DNA from: Chitinophagaceae bacterium
Lineage (GTDB): Bacteria > Bacteroidota > Bacteroidia > Chitinophagales > Chitinophagaceae
Assembly: GCA_016720775.1 (NCBI GenBank)
Contig: JADKJX010000013.1
Location: 6,544-70,543, forward strand
Reading direction: 5' to 3'
DNA: 64,000 nt
The notes beneath the pieces were generated by a model, which searched no databases, was not told the DNA's origin, and was given only the letters and a program-made list of their open reading frames with translations. A program made the position numbers and the translations under genes. Shown here in pieces: positions 6,763 through 15,287 of this stretch; position 1 is the first letter of the stretch, and every line of letters starts with the position of its first letter.

Positions 6763-8004
6763 TCAAATAAATTCTCCACTGATCATCACTTTATCGATCA
6801 GGTTATTTCCAAACGAATAAGGCAGGTATGCAAGCGACGGAATTGGCTTTGTAAAAATGAGATTCGCTTTTTTGCCGATGGTAATACTTCCCAATTCCTT
6901 TTCCAGTTCCATAGCATAAGCACCGTTGATGGTTGCTGCATTAATGGCTTCTTCCGGTAACATTTTCATTTGAATACAGCTTAATGCAATTACAAAATTC
7001 ATATTGCCTGATGGCGAAGAGCCGGGATTATAATCAGTAGCCAGGGCAATGGCGCAGTTATTATCAATTAAGGTCCTGGCAGGCTGATAATTCATGCGTA
7101 AAAAAAATGCGGCTGTTGGTAATAGCGTTCCGATGGTATTTGAACTGCTTAGTAATTTAACATCCCCATCCGTCATAGTCTCCAGGTGATCAACGGATAC
7201 CGCATTCAATTTAATAGCCGACTCAATACCGCCGATGCTGTTCAACTGGTTAACATGAAGTTTTGGCTTTAACCCGTAACTCATTCCTGCCTGGCAGATG
7301 GTTTCCATTTCGGGCGGGGAAAAGAAACCGGTTTCGCAGAACACATCAATATAATCGGCGAGTTTCTCTTTGGCGATCACCGGCAGCATTTCATTGATGA
7401 TGCTGTTGATATACCCCTGGTGATCTTCTTTGTATGCAACGGGATAAGTATGCGCTCCTAAAAAAGTTGATTTGATAGAAAGAGATGATTTCTCTTTTAA
7501 TTTCTTAATTACCCGCAGCATTTTCAACTCTCCTTCCACCGAGAGTCCATAACCACTTTTTATTTCGACAGCGCCGGTGCCGAGTTTGCTTATTTCTTCC
7601 AATCGCTGCCATGCACTGTTAAAGAGTTCGGCTTCGCTCGCTGCATTCAATTTAGCTGCAGAATTTAAGATACCGCCACCTTTGGCAGCGATCTCGGCAT
7701 AACTCATCCCCTTTATCTTATCGATGAATTCTTCTTCTCTTGTCTTTGCAAAAACGAGGTGGGTATGGCTGTCGCACCAGGTGGGCAAAACCAATTGCCC
7801 GTCGGCATCAATAATAACTTTCGGCAACTGCGGCACTTTTAATTCCAGTTCGTACATAGCGCCGTATTCGGCAATGATGCCGTCTTCGATCAGGATAAAT
7901 GCATCATCGATCACCGGCAAGTCAGCCAAAGCTTTACCACGGAGCAACTGGTTTTGTTCTCTTGTGTTTATTAACTGCCGTATATTGGTTATTAATGTTG
8001 TCAT
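6763..8004 (-). CDS. hutI: Imidazolonepropionase
   Basis: A 413-residue metal-dependent amidohydrolase that opens 4-imidazolone-5-propionate to N-formimino-L-glutamate, the third step of histidine degradation and the source of the FtcD substrate. The metal-binding DSHTHLVFAKTR begins at residue 78 (His80, His82). KSGYGLS, FLGAHTYP, LHVNQLNS and the C-terminal ATDYNPGSS carry further conserved metal and substrate residues. Length matches the family. It is cytoplasmic and on the same strand as ftcD, although the two are separated by the oppositely oriented CoA-transferase gene, so they are probably separate transcripts. The upstream region contains three palindromic repeats. Confidence 0.95.
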   Translation of the reverse strand: MTTLITNIRQLINTREQNQLLRGKALADLPVIDDAFILIEDGIIAEYGAMYELELKVPQLPKVIIDADGQLVLPTWCDSHTHLVFAKTREEEFIDKIKGMSYAEIAAKGGGILNSAAKLNAASEAELFNSAWQRLEEISKLGTGAVEIKSGYGLSVEGELKMLRVIKKLKEKSSLSIKSTFLGAHTYPVAYKEDHQGYINSIINEMLPVIAKEKLADYIDVFCETGFFSPPEMETICQAGMSYGLKPKLHVNQLNSIGGIESAIKLNAVSVDHLETMTDGDVKLLSSSNTIGTLLPTAAFFLRMNYQPARTLIDNNCAIALATDYNPGSSPSGNMNFVIALSCIQMKMLPEEAINAATINGAYAMELEKELGSITIGKKANLIFTKPIPSLAYLPYSFGNNLIDKVMISGEFI

Positions 8005-8014
8005 TTTATTTATT

Positions 8015-8129
8015 GGTCAGACGAGGGCGTCAGACCAGGTATTCGTTCGTTTTGTCATTTACTTGTTTGTGGTCAGACGAGGACGTCAGACCAGGTTATT
8101 GTTTAATGGTCAGACGGGGGCGTCAGACC
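8015..8129. repeat. Three copies of palindrome GGTCAGAC-n6-GTCAGACC
   Basis: 22-bp palindromes at 8015-8036, 8071-8092 and 8108-8129, with 8-bp arms and a G-rich 6-base centre (gagggc, gaggac, gggggc). A fourth copy is at 62671-62692. The spacers between copies are unrelated T-rich sequence. They lie between the start of hutI and the stop of the next - strand gene. They look like a dispersed REP-type family of this genome. Confidence 0.85.
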
Positions 8130-8138
8130 AGATTGTTA

Positions 8139-8651
8139 CTATTTGGTTTTCGTCAGCGTTACTCTTTTCCGGATGAAATATGCATCCGACATATCCATGT
8201 ACCGGATCCCCTTTGTATAATTTAAAATTCCGGGGCCAAAGTTTATTATTTCCTGGAAATCAGCCGAACGGAAATTCTCCACGCCTAAACGTTCTGCAAT
8301 GATCGTTACCCGTATGCCCCTGCGCCGGGTATCAACAATGTCGAACTGGGCGCTGTCAAAGCTCAGCCGGTTGCCATCTTCGTAAATGCGGAAGGAATTC
8401 TTTTCAACCAGTTGTTTCCCGCCCGGATCGGTAAAGATGAAATTAAAAACAAGCGAATCTTTCATATCCACTATTTCAAGTCTGGCTGTAAAGGTAACCT
8501 GCGACTTCTCATTGCTGTAACCCGTATACACCATGGTACCTGTCCAGTTACCAACCAGGTCTTTCATTTCTTTTTCTGTAAGACCAACACCCCGTTGCGC
8601 CATTACACAAACTGAAAAAGAAAAAAACAATATACTGAACAGTATCTTCAT
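8139..8651 (-). CDS. Secreted protein of unknown function
   Basis: 170 residues from the ATG at 8651-8649. An upstream in-frame start would add 17 residues that run into the mannosidase gene and lack a signal peptide, so it is rejected. MKILFSILFFSFSVCVMAQ is a clear Sec signal peptide cleaved after MA. The mature part opens with LVGNWTGTMVYTGY and alternates hydrophobic strands (VTFTARLEIVDMKDSLVFNFIF, in pieces), like a small lipocalin-type barrel; this is only a resemblance. It starts 1-2 nt after the stop of the GH92 gene and is therefore very probably co-transcribed with it. No family is recognised. Confidence 0.8.
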   Translation of the reverse strand: MKILFSILFFSFSVCVMAQRGVGLTEKEMKDLVGNWTGTMVYTGYSNEKSQVTFTARLEIVDMKDSLVFNFIFTDPGGKQLVEKNSFRIYEDGNRLSFDSAQFDIVDTRRRGIRVTIIAERLGVENFRSADFQEIINFGPGILNYTKGIRYMDMSDAYFIRKRVTLTKTK

Positions 8652-8652
8652 T

Positions 8653-10932
8653 TTATTTTTTTTCCAGTGAAAACGAATAAGGCACATCTGCTGCCGATAC
8701 ACCCCATGTTTTACCGGGAACGCTGCCCATATTTATTTTTAAACTTCCACCTTTAAAAATATCAAAATGCCCGAGCCAGTTCTTTGCATACGCAACCCCG
8801 TCTTTTGTTACCGACTGCACGTATTTATTAACGGCACTGTTCTGCGGCGCTTCTATGATAAATTTCTTTCCGTTCTCCAGGTTCAAAGTTAGTCTTTTAA
8901 ACAGCGGCGCTCCCAGTACGTATTGGCTGCTTGTGGGGCATACCGGGTAAAAGCCCATGGCTGAAAAAATATACCATGCACTGGTTTGTCCATTGTCTTC
9001 ATCGCCGCAGTAACCATCAGGCGTTGCTTTGTATAAACGGTTCATGGCCTCCCGGGCCCAGTATTGTGTTTTCCAGGGCTGGCCTGCATAATTGTATAAG
9101 TAGATCATGTGTTGTATGGGCTGGTTACCATGCGCATATTGTCCCATACCGGCGATCTGCATTTCCCGTATCTCGTGAATCGTCTCACCATAATACGTAT
9201 CATCAAATGACGGCGGCATGGTAAAAACAGAATCCAGCATTTTGCAGAACATCGCTTTGCCTCCCATCAGGTCTATCAATCCCTGCACATCATGAAAAAC
9301 GCTCCAGCTGTAATGCCAGCTGTTTCCTTCGGTAAATGCATCGCCCCATTTAAACGGGTTGAAAGGTGACTGAAAAGTGCCGTTCTCATTTTTGCCACGC
9401 ATGAGTTTTGTTTGGGGATCAAAGAGGTTTTTATAATTCATGCAACGCTTTGCATACAGATCGATCTCTGCTTTTGGTTTATTCAATGCCTTGGCAAGTT
9501 GGTAAATACTGAAATCATCATACGCATATTCCAGGGTACGGGCTGCATTTTCATTGATCTTAACATCGTAGGGAACATAACCCAGCCTGTTGTAATATTC
9601 CACTCCTTTACGGCCCACTGCTTCCACCGGGCCTTCATTGTTGGCGCCGTGTACCAATGCCTGGTAAAGTGTTTCAATATCGTATCCCCGCAATCCTTTT
9701 AAGTACGCTTCGCTGGCCACTGATGCAGAATTGTTGCCGATCATTATATTGGCATAACCCGGGCTGCTCCATTCCGGCAACCAGCCGCCTTCTTTGTAAT
9801 CGTTGATGAGGCCTTCCTGCATTTCTTTGTTGATGGAAGGATACAACAGGTTGAGTAAAGGATACAATGCACGGAATGTGTCCCAGAAACCGGTGCCACC
9901 ATACATGTAACCCGGTAATATCTTTCCATTGTACGGACTGTAATGCACCGGCTTATTATCTGCATCCAGTTCGTATAATTTATTCGGGAACATGACAGTG
10001 CGGTACAAGCAAGAGTAGAATGTTCGCATTTGTGCGTCGGTACCGCCTTCAATCTGCACGGCGTTCAATACTCTCTCCCATTTATTTTTTGTGGCGGCTT
10101 TTTGTTTTTCAAAGTTTTTACCACCCAGTTCTTTCATATTCAGTTCGGCCTGTTCAAAGCTGATGAAGGAAGAAGCCACCCATGCATGCACCACTTCTCC
10201 TTTTTCGGTTTTAAATCCTGCCAGGGCAAGCGCATGGCTGTTCGTTATTTCAAGTGAATCGATGGGCACAGACTGTTCGCTTATTGTTTTTGTAAAACTG
10301 AATGCTTTGTCAAAATAGATGACAAAATAATTTTTAAAGTTGATGAGTTTGCCCCGGCGGTAGCGGGTACTGTAGCCGATGATCTTATTTTCTTCGGGAA
10401 TGATCCTGATATAAGATCCTTTGTCGAATGCATCGATCACAAAAGATGAGCTGTCGGACCTGGGAAAAGTAAACCGGAAACAGGCAGCCCGTTCGGTGGC
10501 GGTTAATTCAGTGGTGACATCCGCATCGGCTAAATAAACTTTATAATAATAAGGCGTTGCTTCTTCAGCCTTGTGTGAGAACCAGCTTGCCCGGTCGGCT
10601 TCCTTCCATTTCAATCCTCTTGTATTGGGCATGATGGAGAACTGCCCGTAGTCATTCATCCAGGGCGAAGGCTGGTGTGTTTGTTTGAAGCCGATGATCT
10701 TTTCTGCCGGGTAAGTGTATTGCCATCCGTCGCCGTTCTTGCCCGTTTGTGGCGTCCAGTAATTCATGCCCCAGGGCGTACCGATGGCAGGATAGGTATT
10801 GCCATTGGAAAGATCGGGCTTGGAGTCGGTACCCATTAAGGTATTCACCAGGTCGGCCTTTGAGATATTTTGAGCCTGCAGGATAAAAAGATTAAAACTA
10901 AAAAGAAGTATTAAGTTGATTTTTTTCTTCAC
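8653..10932 (-). CDS. GH92 alpha-1,2-mannosidase
   Basis: 759 residues. Signal peptide (MKKKINLILLFSFNLFILQAQ), then the GH92 fold. The N-terminal beta-sandwich domain (about 25-270) starts VNTLMGTD and includes SNGNTYPAIGTPWGMNYWTP. The catalytic (alpha/alpha)6 barrel carries GGTGFWDTFRALYPLLNLL, PEWSSPGYANIMIGNNSASV and the C-terminal signature DNGQTSAWYIFSAMGFYPV. GH92 enzymes are calcium-dependent, inverting exo-mannosidases that trim alpha-mannans and high-mannose N-glycans, generally in the periplasm or on the surface of Bacteroidota. There is no SusC/SusD pair next to it, so this is not a full utilisation locus. The small secreted protein just downstream is probably in the same operon. 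Confidence 0.95.
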   Translation of the reverse strand: MKKKINLILLFSFNLFILQAQNISKADLVNTLMGTDSKPDLSNGNTYPAIGTPWGMNYWTPQTGKNGDGWQYTYPAEKIIGFKQTHQPSPWMNDYGQFSIMPNTRGLKWKEADRASWFSHKAEEATPYYYKVYLADADVTTELTATERAACFRFTFPRSDSSSFVIDAFDKGSYIRIIPEENKIIGYSTRYRRGKLINFKNYFVIYFDKAFSFTKTISEQSVPIDSLEITNSHALALAGFKTEKGEVVHAWVASSFISFEQAELNMKELGGKNFEKQKAATKNKWERVLNAVQIEGGTDAQMRTFYSCLYRTVMFPNKLYELDADNKPVHYSPYNGKILPGYMYGGTGFWDTFRALYPLLNLLYPSINKEMQEGLINDYKEGGWLPEWSSPGYANIMIGNNSASVASEAYLKGLRGYDIETLYQALVHGANNEGPVEAVGRKGVEYYNRLGYVPYDVKINENAARTLEYAYDDFSIYQLAKALNKPKAEIDLYAKRCMNYKNLFDPQTKLMRGKNENGTFQSPFNPFKWGDAFTEGNSWHYSWSVFHDVQGLIDLMGGKAMFCKMLDSVFTMPPSFDDTYYGETIHEIREMQIAGMGQYAHGNQPIQHMIYLYNYAGQPWKTQYWAREAMNRLYKATPDGYCGDEDNGQTSAWYIFSAMGFYPVCPTSSQYVLGAPLFKRLTLNLENGKKFIIEAPQNSAVNKYVQSVTKDGVAYAKNWLGHFDIFKGGSLKINMGSVPGKTWGVSAADVPYSFSLEKK

Positions 10933-10953
10933 TTGCCATTTTTGTTTTGCTGA

Positions 10954-11010
10954 TCCGTTAATCTGTTAATCCGTTAACTCGTTAATCCGTTTAAACCGAT
11001 TAGCGAGTTA
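10954..11010. repeat. Short tandem repeat, gttaatccgttaa type
   Basis: Imperfect copies of cgttaatctgttaatccgtt with a 9-11-bp period run from 10954 to about 11000, followed by an inverted half (gcgagttaac). This fills the gap between the Mur ligase stop and the mannosidase start. No promoter or terminator could be separated from it. Confidence 0.55.
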
Positions 11011-11014
11011 ACAT

Positions 11015-12391
11015 TTATAATTTTTCAAAAACCTTTTTTGCAAATGTTTCCAGCGAAGGGTCCCTGGCACCCATTAAAATTAAGACAGAATTGCCGGATA
11101 AATGAGGGCGTACTGTTTTTACAAATTGATCCCGGTCTTCCACAAAGAATGCATTTTTACCGAGCGCCTTTATATCGTTGATCAGGTCATTGGCTGAAAT
11201 ATCTTTAACGGCTGTTCCGCCTGCATAAAATATCTCACTCATCCATATTTCATCCTGCGGGCGCAATGCTTCTGAAATTTCTTTTACAAAATCGTTTCGT
11301 AAAAAACGGGTGGGGCCATAACCATGCGGCTGAAACCAGGCAACTACTTTTTCTGCAACAGGCTGACAGGCCCTGATGGCAGAAGCACATTTTACCGGGT
11401 TGTGGGCATAATCATCGATCACCCAAACCCCGTTTTTATTCCCCAACACCTGGTTGCGGCGATAAATGCCCTCGTAGGTTTTTAAAACAGTTGCGCAGGT
11501 TTGCAGGTCAACACCGATCTGGTTGGCCACCGCTACGGCAGCGAGTGCATTTTCCATATTATAATGCCCAATAGTATTCATTGAGAATTGAACATTGAGA
11601 ATTGAATATTGAATATTAAACCCCTCCTGCTTAAAGTTCTTTGCGATATATCCGGCATCTGAATTTTCATCGGAAGAGAAATCATTCTTTATGTTTTGAG
11701 AAAGTTGTTTCGCCAATGCATTGGCTTGATTGACGATGAATTTTTTACTGTTGTTCTTAAATGTGGTGAAGATGCTCATCAGTTCATCGATCTCCTGGTG
11801 GTCTTTATCAACATTCAGCAACAACCCAATCTCCGAATGATATTGAACAATGCTGCCATCGCTCTCATCCGCTTCTATCACCAGCCAGTCGCCTGCTCCT
11901 ACTTTTGCATTGCCGATCTTTCCCTCTTTGATGATACTTACCAAACCGGCGCCGCTGATGATGCTGGGCTGCAGGCCTGCATGATCAAGTATGTCAAAAA
12001 GCATGGCGCTGGTAGTGCTTTTGCCCGAGGTTCCGCCAACGGCAATTGTCTTTTTGCTTTCAGCAATTATTGCCAGCAGTTCGGATCGTTTGATGATGGG
12101 GATATTGAGTTGCTTTGCTTTCTGCACTTCAAACACGGTATCTTCTATGGCGGTGGAAACAACAACAAGGCCTGTTTCATTGGTAATGCCGTCGCCATTC
12201 TGAAGGAAACATTTTATTCCTTCCGCTTCCAGTTTTTCTTTTGTTTCGTTGAATTCACCTTCTTTGAAGTAGCGGTCGCTGCCGCTAACATTTTTTCCAA
12301 TGCCGGATAAATATTGTGCAATGGCGCTCATGCCCACACCTGCCACGCCAATGAAGAAAACATTTTTAAAATCATGGATACTGCTTGCCAT
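11015..12391 (-). CDS. Mur ligase family protein (MurC/Mpl-like)
   Basis: 458 residues. N-terminal nucleotide fold (FFIGVAGVGMSAIAQYLSG at 12-30), central ATPase domain with P-loop GGTSGKSTTSAM at 119-130 and EADESDGS, and C-terminal domain (DDYAHNPVKC, WFQPHGYGPTRFL, GARDPSL). MurC and Mpl join an amino acid or peptide to UDP-N-acetylmuramate; their P-loop is normally GTHGKTTT, while here it is GTSGKSTT, so this is a distinct branch and its substrate is uncertain. It is not inside a division/cell-wall cluster, which fits a recycling ligase or paralogue. Residues about 256-270 (NIQYSILNVQFSMN) are encoded by a short tandem repeat that looks like intergenic repeat DNA. It stops 10 nt before the repeat and begins 3 nt after the MFS gene. 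Confidence 0.88.
   Translation of the reverse strand: MASSIHDFKNVFFIGVAGVGMSAIAQYLSGIGKNVSGSDRYFKEGEFNETKEKLEAEGIKCFLQNGDGITNETGLVVVSTAIEDTVFEVQKAKQLNIPIIKRSELLAIIAESKKTIAVGGTSGKSTTSAMLFDILDHAGLQPSIISGAGLVSIIKEGKIGNAKVGAGDWLVIEADESDGSIVQYHSEIGLLLNVDKDHQEIDELMSIFTTFKNNSKKFIVNQANALAKQLSQNIKNDFSSDENSDAGYIAKNFKQEGFNIQYSILNVQFSMNTIGHYNMENALAAVAVANQIGVDLQTCATVLKTYEGIYRRNQVLGNKNGVWVIDDYAHNPVKCASAIRACQPVAEKVVAWFQPHGYGPTRFLRNDFVKEISEALRPQDEIWMSEIFYAGGTAVKDISANDLINDIKALGKNAFFVEDRDQFVKTVRPHLSGNSVLILMGARDPSLETFAKKVFEKL
11581..11625. repeat. Tandem repeat inside the Mur ligase gene
   Basis: Alternating attgagaattgaacattgag-type units (about 9-10 bp, consensus attga[ga/ac/at]) run for about 45 bp in frame through the Mur ligase. 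They encode NIQYSILNVQF. The unit has the look of intergenic A/T repeat DNA rather than codon-biased coding sequence. Confidence 0.6.
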
Positions 12392-12393
12392 AT

Positions 12394-13611
12394 TTAAAAT
12401 ACTTTTTTTGTGTGCAGGGTTTTGTAAGCGATCACAAAACTGGTGGCCATTAAAATTGCGGCCAGGAAGAATGGAGCGCCGGGCAAATAGACCGGTGCTT
12501 CGCTGTGCGTAAAATAAAAGAAAAGATTATTCATCACGAACGGGCCGATGATGGCAGCCAGGCTCATGGTACTGGTGATGGCACCTTGTAGTTCGCCCTG
12601 TGCATTGGGAGGAACCTTACCCGCCATTACAGATTGCAAAGCAGGTTGTGCAATACCGCCCAGGCAGTAAGGGACAAGGAATACGAACATCATCCAGCTT
12701 TGCGTCGCAAGTCCGAACAATAACATACCCACTGAATAAAAAGCCAATCCGTAATAAAGGCTTTTTTCGCTCCCGATCTTTGGATTGATGATACGGGTAA
12801 GTCCTGCCTGCACCAATGCCACCAACAAACCAACCACCGCCAGTGATATGCCCACCATTTTTTTACTCCAGTTAAAGCGGTGGATGGTAAAATAATTCCA
12901 GTTGCTCATGATGGCATGTGCAGCAATGTATAATAAAAGTATGCTTACAATAAGCGCAGCAACGGAAGGATATTTAATAAGCTGCTGTAATGACCCTACC
13001 GGGTTTGCTCTTTTCCATTCAAACTTACGCCTGTTTTCTTTTTTCAATGATTCGGGTAATACAAAGAAACCATAGGCCCAGTTCAGCAGTGCTAATACAG
13101 CTGCTGCATAGAAGGGAGCTCTTTGTCCAAAGTCACTGATCACCCCACCCAGTAAAGGGCCGATGATAAATCCAAAGCCAAATGCAGCGCCAAGCATTCC
13201 AAAGTTCTTTGCCCTGTTTTCGACGCTGCTTATGTCGGCAATATATGCAGCAGCCGTAGTAAAGCTGGAGCCGGTGATGCCGGCAATGATCCTGCCGATG
13301 AATAACCATGCATAGGTTGGTGCCAGTGCCATAAAAATATAGTCAACCCCAAATCCAAATAAAGAACAAAGCAGTACGGTTCTGCGCCCGTATTTATCAC
13401 TCAGGTTACCAAGTATGGGCGCAAATAAAAACTGGGTCAATGCATAGGCAACAGTAAGGTAACTTCCGTACTTGGCAGCGGTGCTTATATCCACGTGTTT
13501 CAGGCTGCTGATCAGTCCGGGCATTACCGGTATAATGATACCAAAGCCGATCACATCAATTAAAACGGTGATGAAGATAAAACCGACAGCAGCATTGCGT
13601 TGTGAAGCCAT
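12394..13611 (-). CDS. MFS drug-efflux transporter, TetA/TCR type
   Basis: 405 residues, 12 predicted membrane helices. The family motif A is clear after helix 2 (LGNLSDKYGRRTVLL, about residues 66-80), and helix 5 has the antiporter-type GFIIGPLLGG. The N-terminus (VLIDVIGFGIIIPVMPGL) matches the TetA/Bmr proton-antiport group that pumps tetracyclines and other hydrophobic drugs. Substrate specificity cannot be read from sequence, and chromosomal TetA-like pumps in Bacteroidota usually have no known resistance role. It ends 2 nt upstream of the Mur ligase start, so the two are likely co-transcribed; I infer no functional link. Confidence 0.9.
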   Translation of the reverse strand: MASQRNAAVGFIFITVLIDVIGFGIIIPVMPGLISSLKHVDISTAAKYGSYLTVAYALTQFLFAPILGNLSDKYGRRTVLLCSLFGFGVDYIFMALAPTYAWLFIGRIIAGITGSSFTTAAAYIADISSVENRAKNFGMLGAAFGFGFIIGPLLGGVISDFGQRAPFYAAAVLALLNWAYGFFVLPESLKKENRRKFEWKRANPVGSLQQLIKYPSVAALIVSILLLYIAAHAIMSNWNYFTIHRFNWSKKMVGISLAVVGLLVALVQAGLTRIINPKIGSEKSLYYGLAFYSVGMLLFGLATQSWMMFVFLVPYCLGGIAQPALQSVMAGKVPPNAQGELQGAITSTMSLAAIIGPFVMNNLFFYFTHSEAPVYLPGAPFFLAAILMATSFVIAYKTLHTKKVF

Positions 13612-13700
13612 ATAGTAGATCCGTTCTTTAAAATATTTTTGACCGCTTTAAAAGAAAATCCTGTTTGCTAATGTAAAGGTAAATTTTAAGTTAGCCGCAT

Positions 13701-13723
13701 AAAAAAAGGCTCATTACTGAGCC
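13701..13723 (-). terminator. Intrinsic terminator of the RRM gene
   Basis: On the - strand GGCTCA-GTAA-TGAGCC is followed by seven T. It lies 27 nt downstream of the RRM gene stop and separates it from the MFS gene. Confidence 0.9.
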
Positions 13724-13749
13724 TCTATTGAAAGTTAGTTAATTACTAA

Positions 13750-14067
13750 TTACCATCTTCCACCACCGCCGCTGCGGTTGTTAGAATAACCGCCACGGTT
13801 TCCACCGCCGCCGCCAGTTCTTTCTTCTCTTTCTTTAGCAACAGAAACTGACATTGCTCTTCCTTCAACTTCTTTGTTGTTAAGGCCAAGCATTGCGTCT
13901 TTTCCTTCATCATCAGAAGGCATTTCCACAAAACCAAAACCACGTGAGCGACCGGTTTCCCTGTCGGTGATTACCTTGGCAGATGAAACCTGTCCGAAGG
14001 TTGAAAAAAGTTCGTTCAATTCAGCATCGCTGGTATTGAAACTCAAATTTGAAACGTAAATGTTCAT
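13750..14067 (-). CDS. RRM-domain RNA-binding protein
   Basis: A 105-residue glycine-rich RNA-binding protein. One RRM (about 1-80) with RNP2 IYVSNLS at 3-9 and RNP1 RGFGFVEM at 42-49, then a short Gly/Arg/Asn tail (GGGGGNRGGYSNN...). This compact layout is shared with cyanobacterial and Bacteroidota cold-responsive RNA-binding proteins, thought to replace CspA-type chaperones. It is monocistronic: terminator just downstream, and a leader region of about 300 bp upstream that might contain a long 5' UTR, as is common for such genes. Regulation is inferred, not shown. Confidence 0.93.
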   Translation of the reverse strand: MNIYVSNLSFNTSDAELNELFSTFGQVSSAKVITDRETGRSRGFGFVEMPSDDEGKDAMLGLNNKEVEGRAMSVSVAKEREERTGGGGGNRGGYSNNRSGGGGRW

Positions 14068-14370
14068 AAAATAAATTAAAATAAAATAAATAAAATACCT
14101 GTGCAGTAAATAAGAAAGCAGACTTTAAAGACGAGAGAACCGTTACGTAGAGAAAGTTGTAAAAATTGAATCTATCTTGACTGTGTGCTCACAGCATTAA
14201 TGTACGATGTAAAGCTATGCTTTATTATTAAGAGTAACTAATCTATTCTTAAAGAGATATAGGTTGGTTTGGAGATTTGCCTGGATGCTGGATACCGGAG
14301 AATGCCTGACAATACAGGACAGGGGCCTGATTACACACTTTCCTAAAGGGTGTTTTAAGCAGGAACGGGC
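14068..14370. other. Long AT-rich leader/intergenic region upstream of the RRM gene
   Basis: No gene is seen. On the - strand a TAGCTTTA sequence (about 14210-14217) resembles the Bacteroidota -7 box with one mismatch; if used, the RRM mRNA would have a leader of about 140 nt. No riboswitch-like conserved core was recognised. Confidence 0.4.
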
Positions 14371-14432
14371 AAAAAAATGCCTTCATCACAAGCTATTCTG
14401 ATGACACATGAAAAGGGTACTTGTGATGAAGG
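14371..14432 (-). terminator. Intrinsic terminator with 13-bp perfect stem
   Basis: CCTTCATCACAAG at 14420-14432 (- strand reading) pairs perfectly with CTTGTGATGAAGG at 14380-14392 across a 27-nt loop, and seven T follow. It stands 14 nt after the stop of the 139-residue membrane protein. The loop is unusually long for a terminator. Confidence 0.8.
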
Positions 14433-14445
14433 AATATGTTTATAC

Positions 14446-14865
14446 TCAGGCAGCCTTCTTGCCCATGCCCATGACCATTGCGGTAATGGCACCAACAACC
14501 GCTGTCATTACGGTGGCAGCAGCTACATCGGCAGCCATGGCTGTCTTGCTTAAGGTTGTTGTAGTTGAATAGATCATGCAGTCATAACCAACAGACATCA
14601 GTAATCCAAGTACCCCTCCTGTGATGAATCCGCCAGCCATAGAACTAACATTGCTTTTCACGAAGACATAAGCCAGCAGGAACCCCATTGCCAGGTTTCC
14701 AATGGCGAGGTAAAGAAAATCCGGTTCAGTCTTCATTATGTTACCGGCAGCCCCGGTATGGTTGTTCATGAAATTCGTCAAAAGCATACCATAAATTAAC
14801 CAACCTAAAAGAAAGTAGAGGATACCGGCTACGATACCCCCCATGAACAATTTTTTAAGGTCCAT
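14446..14865 (-). CDS. Small integral membrane protein, four helices
   Basis: 139 residues with about four membrane helices: LFMGGIVAGILYFLLGWLIY (6-25), a central pair (FLYLAIGNLAMGFLLAYVFV, then GGFITGGVLGLLMSVGYDCM), and a C-terminal helix (TVMTAVVGAITAMVMGMG). The GW-x2-Y-x5 loop after helix 1 and the glycine-zipper-like second half recall uncharacterised DUF1761-type proteins, but I would not assign the family. It is monocistronic, with its own terminator 14 nt downstream. No functional clue from the neighbours. Confidence 0.8.
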   Translation of the reverse strand: MDLKKLFMGGIVAGILYFLLGWLIYGMLLTNFMNNHTGAAGNIMKTEPDFLYLAIGNLAMGFLLAYVFVKSNVSSMAGGFITGGVLGLLMSVGYDCMIYSTTTTLSKTAMAADVAAATVMTAVVGAITAMVMGMGKKAA

Positions 14866-15001
14866 AAGTGTTTAGTTTTTGATGAGTAATTAATACCTCA
14901 ACCAAAATACTGCTTAGTTTACCAAAATGCAAGTGGGCAGGCAAATAGCTTTCCACAGTAAGGAGTATGAATGTTAGCAACTGGCCTGACTAACGGCAGG
15001 G

Positions 15002-15244
15002 TTATTTTTTTGAGAAGGACTTGTCAACCTGGCGGCCGAAAAAATACCCTCCTGCTGCACCTGCAACAGCGCCCAATACCAACCATAGCGGATCTGACCC
15101 TGCAGCAAAAAATGCGATCCCTGCTCCCACAAGCGTAAAGAAAATGATTCCTGCCGGAACAGCACTTTTATTTTTGGCCGACTTTTCGGCATTGGCAGGT
15201 GGATGAAAGTCGTGGTGATGTTTTCTTTTCTTTGACTGTGGCAT
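15002..15244 (-). CDS. Small membrane protein, Lys/His-rich N-terminus
   Basis: 80 residues. A basic N-terminus (SKKRKHHHDFHPPANAEKSAK), then two short hydrophobic hairpins: AGIIFFTLVGAGIAFFAAG and WLVLGAVAGAAGGYFFG, then a charged tail (RQVDKSFSKK). The second helix is a glycine zipper. It probably sits in the inner membrane. A partly overlapping alternative frame of similar length has no such pattern and is rejected. Function unknown. Confidence 0.7.
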   Translation of the reverse strand: MPQSKKRKHHHDFHPPANAEKSAKNKSAVPAGIIFFTLVGAGIAFFAAGSDPLWLVLGAVAGAAGGYFFGRQVDKSFSKK

Positions 15245-15287
15245 GTTTTTTATTTTGAAAGTACGAAAATTCTGAGATCTTCATTTT

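Noticed and set aside
8653..10932. Polysaccharide utilisation locus around the GH92 gene
   Set aside because: No SusC/SusD pair, sensor or further glycosidase next to it; the TonB receptor at 46-48 kb is far away and has no SusD.
12394..13611. Acquired tetracycline-resistance gene
   Set aside because: The protein is TetA-like only at family level, has ordinary host composition, and lies beside a Mur ligase with no mobile DNA.
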